DNA of 64,000 nucleotides from Methylobacterium mesophilicum SR1.6/6 (lineage in GTDB: Bacteria > Pseudomonadota > Alphaproteobacteria > Rhizobiales > Beijerinckiaceae). Made by a program: the position numbers and the translations under genes. How positions within the stretch are numbered: the first letter of the stretch is position 1; each line of letters starts with the position of its first letter. The stretch is from contig NZ_CP043538.1 in assembly GCF_000364445.2 (NCBI RefSeq), forward strand, positions 2,115,612 through 2,179,611. Reading direction: 5' to 3'. Positions 43,615 to 52,009 of the stretch are shown in pieces. The notes under the pieces are model-generated. The model searched no databases and was not told the origin of the DNA. It saw only the letters and a list, made by a program, of their open reading frames with translations.

Positions 43615-44099
43615 GGCCGCGTAGCGGACCCGCTCGGCCTGGTCGCCGGCGGGGGGAGGCCGAGGCCGATCGGAGCGTGGTCGGGCCGTTCCAGGAACAG
43701 GAAGCTGACGTTGACGGTCACGATGGGCGGCCGCGGCGCCGTGTCGAGGAGGAGCGGCAGCACGCCGAGGAACATGCTGCCGGCGACGATCACGTCCGGC
43801 GCCTCCTCGGCGATCAGGCGCCGGAGGGTCGCAGCCTGCACCGGCATGGGATCGACGAAGCGCCGCTCGAACTCGCGCCGGTAGCGCTCCGGGCCGGCGG
43901 GCAGCTCGGTCTCGCGGTATTCCGCGGACCGGTTGTCCGGATAATCCGTGAAGCGCAGGCCCGCCGCCTCGATCTTCCCGCGGAACGCCGCATCACTCAG
44001 CATCAGGACGGTGTCGCCCCGCGCGGCGGCGGCCCGGCCGATGGCGAGCAGCGGGTTCACGTGGCCGGTGAGGGGGGATGCGGCGATCAGGATCTTCAT
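43611..44099 (-). pseudogene. UGT-like glycosyltransferase, N-terminal part (frameshifted)
   Basis: 162 residues forming the acceptor-binding half of a GT1/MGT-type glycosyltransferase. It begins MKILIAASPLTGHVNPLLAIGRA. Homology ends at LGLPPP, after which nine unrelated residues lead to TGA. With the next frame restored the protein would be about 430 residues, normal for the family, which glycosylates hydrophobic small molecules with UDP-sugars. It is the first gene of the P450 operon. Confidence 0.8.
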
Positions 44100-44300
44100 C
44101 TCGGGCTCCTCGAGCGAGGCCAGCGGGGCCGGCCTGGCTCCTCGTCATGGTCCTGGCGCCGTCCGGCGCCTGAGGCGCGCCCGCGGCGGCCTCAACAGAG
44201 CAATCGCACGCCAAGATACATGGTTACGCCCGGACACAGGCTTCGTGCGGCGACGCACAATTCGGGCCGCTGGAGGTGGCCTTCGATCGTGTCGCGCCGC

Positions 44301-44394
44301 CGACTTTGCGGAGCGGAGCGAAGCCAGCCGGCGGGCGCCTTCCGCCGCGCTTCCGCGCCTCCCTCGGCCGCTCCGCTCCGCACGCGATGAGGGG
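44301..44394. repeat. Family A-like palindromic repeat
   Basis: Left arm TTTGCGGAGCGGAGCGAAGC and right arm CCGCTCCGCTCCGCACGCGA are inverted. It lies between the glycosyltransferase promoter region and the end of the TPM gene. The remaining bases from 44100 to 44300 hold the likely promoter of the P450 operon and no gene I can recognise. Confidence 0.6.
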
Positions 44395-44415
44395 GCGCTG
44401 CTGCGACCGGCGGCG

Positions 44416-45027
44416 TCAATCGACCACGATCACCCGGTTCGGCAACTCGTCCGGATCGTCCGGCCCGGCCGGGAGATGGTCCGCCAAGCGGGCGCCAACC
44501 CGTTCCACCGCCACCGTCAGTCCGGCTTCGACCTCGCCGCGCCCGAGGGCCGGCACGAGGTCGTTCAGGACGCCGTCCCAGACCTCCTGCGGGATCCGTC
44601 CCAGAACGCCGAGATCGGCGACGATCTCGGCGTGCCGTTCGGCGAGCGACAGGTAGAGCAGCACGCCGGTGCGGGCGCGGGTCCGGCTCAGGCCGCGGGA
44701 CCAGAAGGCGCGGCGGGCCGCCTCCCGGGCGCGGGCGCGGCGCAGGCTCCGCGGCACCAGGGCGAGGCGCAGCCGCTCCTGCTGGCTCGCCAGGAGCAGG
44801 AAGGCGACCAGGGCCGCCTGGGCGAGCAGGATCGAGGCCGCGCTCCAGGCGGTCAGCGCGATCAGGGGCCAGGGCAGAATCAGCGCGGCCACCAGCACAG
44901 CCAGCAGCACCACCGAGCGATAGGCGCCCGCCTGCCGGCACACCATCACGACGATCTCGCCGGAGGTGCCGGCCTCGGCCCGCGCCACCACCCGGGCGAG
45001 GCGCGCCTGCGCATCGGCTGTCAGCAC
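44416..45027 (-). CDS. TPM-domain membrane protein
   Basis: 203 residues from a GTG at 45027 with AGGAG eight bases upstream (a GTG at 45048 with GGGGGAG is the alternative). TPM (TLP18.3/Psb32/MOLO-1) features: ARVVARAEAGTSGEIVVMV at the N-terminus, two hydrophobic helices (about 35-85), and a C-terminal GVLLYLSLAERHAEIVADLGV with the family core. TPM proteins are phosphatase-like or membrane-repair-associated. Last of a three-gene run with another TPM protein and LemA. Confidence 0.85.
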   Translation of the reverse strand: MLTADAQARLARVVARAEAGTSGEIVVMVCRQAGAYRSVVLLAVLVAALILPWPLIALTAWSAASILLAQAALVAFLLLASQQERLRLALVPRSLRRARAREAARRAFWSRGLSRTRARTGVLLYLSLAERHAEIVADLGVLGRIPQEVWDGVLNDLVPALGRGEVEAGLTVAVERVGARLADHLPAGPDDPDELPNRVIVVD

Positions 45028-45037
45028 GTCGGCGCTC

Positions 45038-45841
45038 CTACCAGTCACCGGATGCTCCCCCGCCGCCCGACGAGCCGCCCCCGCCGGAAAATCCACCGCC
45101 GAAGCCGCCGGATGATCCGCCGTCGGAGAAGCCGCCGCCCCATCCGCCCGAGCCGGGGCCCGGCAGGATCACGACGCCGCCGCGGCGCCCGAACCCGGCC
45201 CGTCCGCCGGCCCGGTTCATGCGCCACGCGACGAACAGGACGATCAGGAACAGACCGATGAACAGCGCGACCTGCGCGGGATCGACCTCGTCGGTGCGCA
45301 CCTGCGGCTTGCGCTGCCACTCCTGCGCGTCGCCCGCCAGGATCGACAGGATGCCGTCGACCCCCGCGTCCAGCCCGCCGTAATAGTCGCCGGTCTTGAA
45401 GCGCGGGGTGATCGCGCTCGCGATGATCACCCGCGAGAGCGCGTCGGTCAGCGCGCCTTCGAGCCCGTAGCCGACCTCGATCCGGACCTTGCGCTCGCTC
45501 GGCGCCACCAAGAGGAGGACGCCGTTGTTGGTCTTGGCCTGCCCGAGCTTCCACGCGCGGAACAGACGGTTGGCGTAGTCCTCGACGGTCGTGCCCTGGA
45601 GGTTCGGGACCGTCGCCACGACCACCTGATCCGAGGTCTTGTCCTCATGCGCCTTCAGCTTGGCTTCGAGCGCGCCGCGCTGATCGGGCGTGAGGATCCC
45701 GGCCGCGTCGACCACGCGGCCGGTGAGGGTCGGGAAGCTCAGCTCCGCCGCCAGCGCGCCGACCGCGTAGACCGCGAGACACGCGGCGATGACGGCGAGC
45801 GCCAGGGCAAGCCGCACCCGTACGGGGATGCTCCAGCCCAC
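45038..45841 (-). CDS. TPM-domain protein, YgcG type
   Basis: 267 residues. Signal-anchor or signal peptide at about 8-32. The TPM domain (about 38-165) includes GRVVDAAGILTPDQRGALEAKL and VLLLVAPSERKVRIEVGYGLEG. A second hydrophobic helix (about 190-206) precedes a Gly/Ser-rich tail (GGFGGGFSGGGGSSGGGG), the classic YgcG layout. Probably a periplasmic domain with a membrane anchor. It works with LemA in many genomes; precise function unsettled. Confidence 0.92.
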   Translation of the reverse strand: MGWSIPVRVRLALALAVIAACLAVYAVGALAAELSFPTLTGRVVDAAGILTPDQRGALEAKLKAHEDKTSDQVVVATVPNLQGTTVEDYANRLFRAWKLGQAKTNNGVLLLVAPSERKVRIEVGYGLEGALTDALSRVIIASAITPRFKTGDYYGGLDAGVDGILSILAGDAQEWQRKPQVRTDEVDPAQVALFIGLFLIVLFVAWRMNRAGGRAGFGRRGGVVILPGPGSGGWGGGFSDGGSSGGFGGGFSGGGGSSGGGGASGDW

Positions 45842-45850
45842 GGGCCGACC

Positions 45851-46486
45851 CTAGAACTTCACGTTCGGCGGCCGGTCGGCGTTCGGCGTGGCCGTGAAGG
45901 TCTCCATGGGCTTGGCGTCGGGATAGAGGAACGCCGCGATCCAGCGGCCCGGAATCGTGCGCACCTCGGTGTTGTAGGCCTGGACGGCCCCGATATAGTC
46001 GCGCCGCGCCACCGCGATCCGGTTCTCGGTGCCCTCGAGCTGGGATTGCAGGGCCAGGAAATTCTGGTTCGATTTGAGATCCGGATACTTCTCCACCGTC
46101 ACCAGCAGGCGCCCGAGGGCGCCGGAGAGCTGGTTCTGGGCGTCCTGGTACTCCTTGAACTTCTGCGGGTCGCTCACCGTGGAAGCGTCGACCTTCACGC
46201 TCGAGGCCTTCGCGCGCGCCTCGGTCACGCCGATCAGCACGTCCTTCTCCTGCTGGGCGTAGCCCTTCACGGTCTCGACGAGGTTGGGGATCAGGTCGGC
46301 GCGGCGCTGGTACTGGTTCTGCACCTCGCTCCAGGCGGACTTCGCCTGCTCCTGCAGCGTCGGCACCCGGTTGATGGCGCCGCAGCCCGAGAGCCCCGTG
46401 GCCACCAGGATCATCGTCAGCACCGCGAGGAGGCGGGCCATCGCGGGCGGCCGGCGCAGGTTGCCGGCATACAGACTCGGATTCAT
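45851..46486 (-). CDS. LemA-family lipoprotein
   Basis: 211 residues from the ATG at 46486. An N-terminal lipobox-like LSGCG ends the signal peptide, so it is likely a lipoprotein. The LemA core is clear: AWSEVQNQYQRRADLIPNLVETVKGYAQQEKDVL and YPDLKSNQNFLALQSQLEGTENRIAVARRDYIGAVQAYNTEVR. Helical coiled-coil protein. The gene order LemA-TPM-TPM is recurrent in proteobacteria. Ten bases separate it from the next gene. Confidence 0.94.
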   Translation of the reverse strand: MNPSLYAGNLRRPPAMARLLAVLTMILVATGLSGCGAINRVPTLQEQAKSAWSEVQNQYQRRADLIPNLVETVKGYAQQEKDVLIGVTEARAKASSVKVDASTVSDPQKFKEYQDAQNQLSGALGRLLVTVEKYPDLKSNQNFLALQSQLEGTENRIAVARRDYIGAVQAYNTEVRTIPGRWIAAFLYPDAKPMETFTATPNADRPPNVKF

Positions 46487-46680
46487 GTCGTGCCCCTCCC
46501 GGCCGGGACACGCCCGGCCCAACGATCACAGATCCGAGAGATAGGTCCCGCAACGCCTACGGTTAAGCCCTCCGCGCGGCGTGCCGCGAGAACCGTCGGG
46601 ACATGCGCGGCGCAACGGCTCGGACGGGTGCGCGTTCGACACGGGTCGAGCCGACAGGCGCGGATGCGCGGAGCCCAGGG

Positions 46681-47055
46681 ATGGAAGCAGAACTCGCCGG
46701 TCACCTCAGGGCCGCGACAGCGGTCGCGCGGCGTCACGCCCTGGCCTTCGTGGCGCCCTCCGGCAAGGACGCGCTGCCCTGGTCGGTGATCGAGGCGTAC
46801 GACGCCGTGGTGCGCGGCCACGTGGAGCGGGATCCACGGCTCGAGGACGAGCGCGATCAGGTCCTGATCGCCGCCGTGAAGCTCGCCGAGACCCCCCTCG
46901 ACGAGGGCGAGGACGAGATCGCGGCGGCGCGCGCGCGCCTCGTGTCGGCGATCGACGGCCTGGAGCGGGCTGTGCTGCGCTTCGGTGTGGTCAACCGCAA
47001 GGCCGCGAAGTTGGGCTACGGCACCCATGGCCAGCCGGTCGGGTCCCGGGACTGA
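46681..47055 (+). CDS. Hypothetical protein
   Basis: 124 residues from the ATG at 46681; the upstream in-frame ATG (46603) adds only Arg/Thr-rich sequence. It is helical and acidic (DEGEDEIAAARARLVSAIDGLERAVLRFG), with no recognised family, signal or membrane helix. It ends 25 bases before the LysR start on the same strand and is divergent from lemA. Codon pattern is consistent with a real gene. Confidence 0.55.
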   Translation: MEAELAGHLRAATAVARRHALAFVAPSGKDALPWSVIEAYDAVVRGHVERDPRLEDERDQVLIAAVKLAETPLDEGEDEIAAARARLVSAIDGLERAVLRFGVVNRKAAKLGYGTHGQPVGSRD

Positions 47056-47080
47056 GCCGCGGCCGTCGAGCGCGAAGCCC

Positions 47081-48010
47081 GTGTCCGCCGATCTGCCCGC
47101 CGCCGCGATTCTGAGCCGCCTCGATCTCAAGACGCTGCGCCTGTTCGCGGCGATCTGCGAGGAGGGCACGCTCAACGGCGCGGCCCGTCGCGCGGCCATC
47201 GCCCCATCGGCGGTGAGCAAGCGTCTCGCGGAACTGGAGCACGCCCTCGGCTGCACCCTGCTCACCCGGGAGCCCCGGGGCATGCGCCCGACGCCCGCGG
47301 GCGAGACGCTGCTGCATCACACGCGCCGCATGCTGGCGAGCGCCGAGCAGATCGCCCTGGAACTCGCCGAGCATGCCCGGGGCGTGCGCGGCTTCGTGCG
47401 GGTGCTCGCCAACCTCTCGGCCATCGTGGAATTCCTGCCCGAGGATCTGCAGGCCTTTCTGGCGGTGCAGCCCGCGATCCGGCTCGATCTGGAGGAGCGT
47501 CCGAGCGGCGGCGTCGTGGCGGGGGTCGAGGAGGGGCTCGCGGATCTCGGCATCTGCGCGGGCGGCACCGAGACCCGGTCCCTCTCGGCCCATCCGTATC
47601 GGTCCGACCGCCTCGTCCTGGTGATGCCGGCGGACCATCCCCTGAGCGGCCGGGACGCCGTCGCCCTGGCCGACACCCTCGACTACGACCATGTCGGGAT
47701 GCACGCGGCGAGCTCGATCTACGCGGCGTTGCGGGACGAGGCGCGGCGCCTCGGCCGTCCCCTGCGGCTGCGGATGCACGTGCCGAGCTTCGACGCGATC
47801 TGCCGGATGGCCCAGGTCGGGATGGGACTCGGCACTGTCCCGGAGCATGTCTACGCCCTGCTGGGACCGCCGATGCGCCTCGCGGCCGTCCCGCTCACGG
47901 ATCCCTGGGCGCGGCGCACCCTGCGCCTCGTGGTCCGGCCGGGGTCCCTGACGCCCGCCGCGACGCTGTTGCTGGACCATCTTCGGGGGGGCTGCATCCA
48001 GCAGGGCTGA
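47081..48010 (+). CDS. LysR-family transcriptional regulator
   Basis: 309 residues from a GTG at 47081. Winged HTH at about 14-72 (LKTLRLFAAICEEGTLNGAARRAAIAPSAVSKRLAELEHALG), then the LysR substrate-binding domain to about 300. It lies upstream of and on the same strand as the CoA-transferase/lyase/MFS operon, separated by a 341-base region with a repeat and candidate operators. Probable ligand is the operon's organic-acid substrate or its CoA ester (inference). Confidence 0.93.
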   Translation: MSADLPAAAILSRLDLKTLRLFAAICEEGTLNGAARRAAIAPSAVSKRLAELEHALGCTLLTREPRGMRPTPAGETLLHHTRRMLASAEQIALELAEHARGVRGFVRVLANLSAIVEFLPEDLQAFLAVQPAIRLDLEERPSGGVVAGVEEGLADLGICAGGTETRSLSAHPYRSDRLVLVMPADHPLSGRDAVALADTLDYDHVGMHAASSIYAALRDEARRLGRPLRLRMHVPSFDAICRMAQVGMGLGTVPEHVYALLGPPMRLAAVPLTDPWARRTLRLVVRPGSLTPAATLLLDHLRGGCIQQG

Positions 48011-48351
48011 GGATTCATGATGACAGATCGCGCCGCCTCTTGGCGTCGATTGCAACACCGCACCCGCACCGTCATTCCGGGACTGCGCCGCAGGACCCGG
48101 ACTCCAGAACCGCGACGGGTGCCTTGCTCGGCTGCTGCCTGCGGCTCTGGAGTCCGGGCTCGCCTTCGGGGCCCCGGAAGGACGGGATGGATGCTTCGAG
48201 GCGCAGGCTTATCGCGGTCACATAAGCTCGCGATCCGCCGCGTCCTGGGGAGCTGCGTTCTCCGCTCGCGAACGCACGTTAGTGCATGGCGTTTTGGACT
48301 TAAAATGCCGAACGACAGTATTCATACAATCAATAAGTCATGGAGGAGAGA
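48011..48351. promoter_or_regulatory. Intergenic region upstream of the CoA-transferase operon with candidate operators
   Basis: The first half holds a family B palindrome (48070-48186). The AT-richer second half has the inverted repeat GGCGTTTT-N6-AAAATGCC (48288-48309, one mismatch) and the perfect palindrome GTATTCATAC (48318-48327), the latter resembling LysR-type sites. No further gene seen. Confidence 0.45.
48070..48186. repeat. Family B dispersed palindromic repeat
   Basis: Left arm CGTCATTCCGGGACTGCGCC and right arm GGGCTCGCCTTCGGGGCCCC, inverted. Same family as 5617-5730 and 22634-22750. Confidence 0.7.
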
Positions 48352-49545
48352 ATGTCCGGTCCGCTCAGCGGTATCCGTGTTCTTGAACTGGGTCAGCTGA
48401 TCGCCGCGCCGTTCGCGACGCGCCTGATGGCCGAGTTCGGCGCCGAGGTGATCAAGGTCGAGCCCCCGGGCGAGGGCGATCCCCTGCGCAAGTGGCGCAA
48501 GATGCACGAGGGCACGTCCCTCTGGTGGTACCTGCAGTCGCGCAACAAGAAGTCGATCGCCGTCAATCTGAAGTCTCCAGAGGGTCTCGACGTCGTCAAG
48601 CAGCTCGCCACGAGCGCCGACGTGGTGGTGGAGAACTTCCGACCCGGCGGCCTGGAGAAGCTCGGCCTCGGCTGGGACGTGCTCTCGGCACTGAACCCCA
48701 ACCTCGTGATGGTCCGCATCTCGGGCTACGGCCAGACCGGCCCCTACCGCGACCGTCCCGGCTTCGGCGCCATCGGCGAGTCGATGGGCGGTATCCGCTT
48801 CACCACCGGCAGCCCGGAGGCGCCCCCGGCCCGCGTCGGCGTCAGCATCGGCGACACCCTGGCCTCCCTCCACGGCGTGATCGGCGCGCTGATGGCGCTC
48901 CTGCGGGTCAAGACCGGGCAGGGCGCCGGGCAGGTGATCGACGTCTCCCTGGTGGAGAGCGTGTTCAACGTGATGGAGAGCCTCGTCCCCGAATACGACC
49001 TGCTGGGCGAGGTCCGCACCCGCACCGGCGGCGCGCTGCCGGGCATCACGCCCTCGAATACCTATCCCACGCGGGACGGCGGTTACGTGGTCATCGCCGG
49101 CAACAGCGACCCGATCTTCCGCCGCCTGATGACGGCGATCGGCCGTCCCGACCTCGCGGACGACCCGGCGCTGCGCAACAACGAGGGCCGCTCCAAGCAA
49201 TCCGCGATGCTGGACGGCCTCATCGCCGACTGGTCGAGGACCAAGACCGTCGAGGAGGCGCTCGCCGCCCTCGACGCGGCCGACGTGCCGGCCGGCCGGA
49301 TCTACTCGGTGGCCGACATCGTCGCCGACCCGCACTATCAGGCGCGCGACATGATCCTGCAGGCGGAGCTGCCCGGCGGGACCCAGGTCAAGATGCCCGG
49401 CATCGTGCCGAAGCTGTCCGACACCCCCGGCGCGGTGCGCTGGCAGGGTCCGGCGCTCGGCGCCCACACGGATTCGGTGCTCGGCGAGCTCGGCCTCGAC
49501 GCCGACCGCATCGCCGCCTTGCGCGAGAAGGGAGCGGTGGCATGA
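48352..49545 (+). CDS. Class III CoA-transferase (CaiB/BaiF)
   Basis: 397 residues from the ATG at 48352, preferred over an ATG four codons earlier because GGAGGAG lies directly ahead. LSGIRVLELGQLIAAPFATRLMAEFGAEVIKVEPP is the family N-terminus. The catalytic Asp is Asp168 in SIGDTLASLHG. It moves CoA between organic acids through an aspartyl-CoA thioester. Its stop overlaps the lyase ATG (ATGA), so the acid activated here is probably cleaved by the next enzyme. Confidence 0.94.
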   Translation: MSGPLSGIRVLELGQLIAAPFATRLMAEFGAEVIKVEPPGEGDPLRKWRKMHEGTSLWWYLQSRNKKSIAVNLKSPEGLDVVKQLATSADVVVENFRPGGLEKLGLGWDVLSALNPNLVMVRISGYGQTGPYRDRPGFGAIGESMGGIRFTTGSPEAPPARVGVSIGDTLASLHGVIGALMALLRVKTGQGAGQVIDVSLVESVFNVMESLVPEYDLLGEVRTRTGGALPGITPSNTYPTRDGGYVVIAGNSDPIFRRLMTAIGRPDLADDPALRNNEGRSKQSAMLDGLIADWSRTKTVEEALAALDAADVPAGRIYSVADIVADPHYQARDMILQAELPGGTQVKMPGIVPKLSDTPGAVRWQGPALGAHTDSVLGELGLDADRIAALREKGAVA

Positions 49546-50468
49546 GCGGCGACGCCATGATCGTCCAGGAGGTCGCCACCCGCGACGGCTTCCAGATCGA
49601 GCCCGTCTTCGTGGCGACGGCGGAGAAGATCCGCCTGATCGACGCGCTCTCGGAGGCCGGCTTCAGCCGCATCGAGGTCTCGTCCTTCGTGTCGCCGAAG
49701 GCTGTTCCGGCGCTCGCCGACGCGGCCGAGGTTTTTTCAGGGATCCGGCGCCGGCCCGGCACGGTCTACGTCGCCCTGGTGCCGAACCCCAAGGGTGCCG
49801 AGCGGGCGCTCGCCGCCAAGGTCGACGAGATCAACCTCGTCGCCTCGGTGAGCGAGACCCACAACCGCGCCAACATGGGCATGAGCCCGGCCGACTCCAT
49901 CGCCGGCTTCGCGCGGATCATGGATTCGGTGCGCGGCGCGCCCGTCAGCACCAACGCCACGGTGGCCACCGCCTTCGGCTGCCCCTTCGAGGGTGACCAG
50001 CCGGTCGACACGGTGGTGGCGCAGGTGGAGCGCTACCTGTCGCTCGGCGTCGACGGGGTGACGCTCGCCGACACCACCGGCATGGCCAACCCCCGACAGG
50101 TGGCGCGCCTCGTCGCCCGCGTGCTGCCGCTCGTCGGCGCCGGGCGCCTGACGCTCCACTTCCACAACACCCGCGGCCTCGGCCTCGCCAACGTGCTGGC
50201 CGCCTTCGACACCGGCGCCCGGCGCTTCGACGCGGCGCTCGGCGGCCTCGGCGGCTGCCCGTTCGCGCCGGGTGCCACCGGCAACATCTGTACCGAGGAC
50301 CTCGTCAGCATGGCCCACGAGATTGGCGTGCCCACGGGCCTCGATCTGCCGGCGCTGATCGGACTGTCGCGGGACCTGCCCCGCCTCGTGGGGCACGACG
50401 TTCCCGGTCAGGTCGCCAAGGCCGGACGCCCCTGCGACCTGCATCCGGCGCCCGCCAGGGCGGCGTGA
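49542..50468 (+). CDS. Hydroxymethylglutaryl-CoA lyase family protein
   Basis: 308 residues. TIM-barrel lyase with the divalent-metal/substrate motif VATRDGFQ, ADTTGMANP, HFHNTRGLGLAN and the signature GGLGGCPFAPGATGN containing the active-site Cys. HMG-CoA lyase cleaves HMG-CoA to acetyl-CoA and acetoacetate. Family members also accept related 3-hydroxy-acyl-CoAs. Overlaps the CoA-transferase by four bases. Confidence 0.92.
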   Translation: MSGDAMIVQEVATRDGFQIEPVFVATAEKIRLIDALSEAGFSRIEVSSFVSPKAVPALADAAEVFSGIRRRPGTVYVALVPNPKGAERALAAKVDEINLVASVSETHNRANMGMSPADSIAGFARIMDSVRGAPVSTNATVATAFGCPFEGDQPVDTVVAQVERYLSLGVDGVTLADTTGMANPRQVARLVARVLPLVGAGRLTLHFHNTRGLGLANVLAAFDTGARRFDAALGGLGGCPFAPGATGNICTEDLVSMAHEIGVPTGLDLPALIGLSRDLPRLVGHDVPGQVAKAGRPCDLHPAPARAA

Positions 50469-50517
50469 GCCGCGGCCATCACCGCGACACTCAAGCGCCG
50501 ACGGCTCTGACGAACGC

Positions 50518-50550
50518 GCCGCGCTCCCTCCCCGCAGAGGGGGGGAGACG
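50518..50550. repeat. Half copy of a GC-rich palindromic repeat
   Basis: The stretch CTCCCTCCCCGCAGAGGGGG resembles one arm of the 32950-33127 element. It lies between the lyase and MFS genes. Confidence 0.4.
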
Positions 50551-50644
50551 CGCCGCGACCGGTCCATCGCCTTTGTTCACCGCGAAAAGCCGCCCACCCG
50601 AAGGCGGCACTGCTCCCCCAATCCCAAGAAGACGGAGGAAACCC

Positions 50645-51973
50645 ATGACCGCAGTCCTGTCGGGCGCGCCGGCGGCCGTCGAGGCCGGCGCGGTGACGGA
50701 GAACGCCGTCGTCCGCAAGGTCGCGTGGCGGCTCATGCCGCTGATCATGATCTGCTACATGTTCGCGTTCTTCGACCGCATCAACATCAGCTTCGCCAAG
50801 TTCCAGCTCCAGAGCGACCTCGGCTTCAGCAACGTCGCCTACGGCCTCGGCGCGAGCATGTTCGTGATCGGCTACGTCATCTTCGAGGTGCCCTCGAACC
50901 TCTTCCTCTACCGGGTCGGGGCGCGCCGCTGGATCGCCCGCATCATGATCTCCTGGGGCATCGCCACCGCGCTGATGATCTTCATCCGCAGCGAGTGGCA
51001 CTTCTACGCGCTGCGCTTCCTGATCGGCGCCATGGAGGCGGGCTTCGCGCCGGGCATCCTCTATTACCTGACCCTGTGGTTCCCGGCTTCGCACCGCGGG
51101 CGGATCACCTCGTTCATGTTCGTGGCCTCGGCCTTCTCGGGCATCTTCGGCGCGCCGGTGGCGGGCCTGATCCTCGGCGGTCTGAACGGCGTCTGGGACC
51201 TCGCCGGCTGGCAGTGGCTGTTCCTGGCGGGCGGCCTGCCCTGCCTCGTGCTCGGCATCCTCGTGCTGACCCGCCTCGACGACCGGATCTCCGACGCCCG
51301 CTGGCTGTCCCAGCCCGAGAAGGATCTCCTGTCGAGTCGCATCGCCCACCACAATCGGGACATCGGCGACCACTCGCTCCTCGGGGCGATCAAGCAGCCG
51401 GGCTTCCTGATGATCGCGCTGATCTACTTCCTGCTGCAGATCGGCTCCTACGGGCTGAACTTCTGGGGACCGGACCTGATCAAGACCGCGAGCGGCGGGC
51501 AGGCCGCGTCCGTGGGCTTCCTGACGGCAATCCCCTACATCTGCGGGGCGATCAGCATGGTGGTGATCGGGCGCCTGTCCGACGCCTCCGGCGAGCGGCC
51601 GAAATTCGTCGCGGGCCTCGCGATCGCGGCGGCGCTCGGCTTCTTCGGCGCCGGCCTGTTCGACAAGCACATCGTGCCGCTGATGTTTGCCCTGGCCTTG
51701 CTGGGCGCCGGCATCGTGGCGTCGATCCCGACCTTCTGGACGCTGCCGGCCAAGCTCGTCACCGGCGTGGGCGCCGCGGGTGGCATCGCGCTGATCAACA
51801 CGCTCGGCCAGTTCGGCGGCATCGTCAGCCCCGTGATGGTCGGCTGGGTCAAGGACCTCACCGGCTCGACCACGCCGGCCCTCTACGGGATCGGTGTGCT
51901 CTGCCTGGTCGCCGCCGGGCTCGCGCTCTTCGCCATGCCGGCGAGCCTGCGCCGCAGCGACCGTGTGGCGTGA
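50645..51973 (+). CDS. MFS transporter, anion:cation symporter-like
   Basis: 442 residues from the ATG at 50645 after GGAGG. Twelve hydrophobic segments with the ACS-family signature FDRINISFAKFQLQSDLGFSNVAYGLGASMFVIGY and RFLIGAMEAGFAPGILYYLTLWFP. This group imports organic acids such as hydroxyphenylacetate, tartrate and phthalate. It follows CoA-transferase and lyase genes and likely imports their substrate. A long hairpin terminator follows immediately. Confidence 0.93.
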   Translation: MTAVLSGAPAAVEAGAVTENAVVRKVAWRLMPLIMICYMFAFFDRINISFAKFQLQSDLGFSNVAYGLGASMFVIGYVIFEVPSNLFLYRVGARRWIARIMISWGIATALMIFIRSEWHFYALRFLIGAMEAGFAPGILYYLTLWFPASHRGRITSFMFVASAFSGIFGAPVAGLILGGLNGVWDLAGWQWLFLAGGLPCLVLGILVLTRLDDRISDARWLSQPEKDLLSSRIAHHNRDIGDHSLLGAIKQPGFLMIALIYFLLQIGSYGLNFWGPDLIKTASGGQAASVGFLTAIPYICGAISMVVIGRLSDASGERPKFVAGLAIAAALGFFGAGLFDKHIVPLMFALALLGAGIVASIPTFWTLPAKLVTGVGAAGGIALINTLGQFGGIVSPVMVGWVKDLTGSTTPALYGIGVLCLVAAGLALFAMPASLRRSDRVA

Positions 51974-51979
51974 GACGGG

Positions 51980-52008
51980 CCGCCGCCCCGGTGCGACCGG
52001 GGCGGCGG
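51980..52008. terminator. Bidirectional terminator hairpin
   Basis: Perfect 13-pair stem CCGCCGCCCCGGT / ACCGGGGCGGCGG with loop GCG, between convergent stops of the MFS and AraC genes. Confidence 0.8.
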
Positions 52009-52009
52009 A

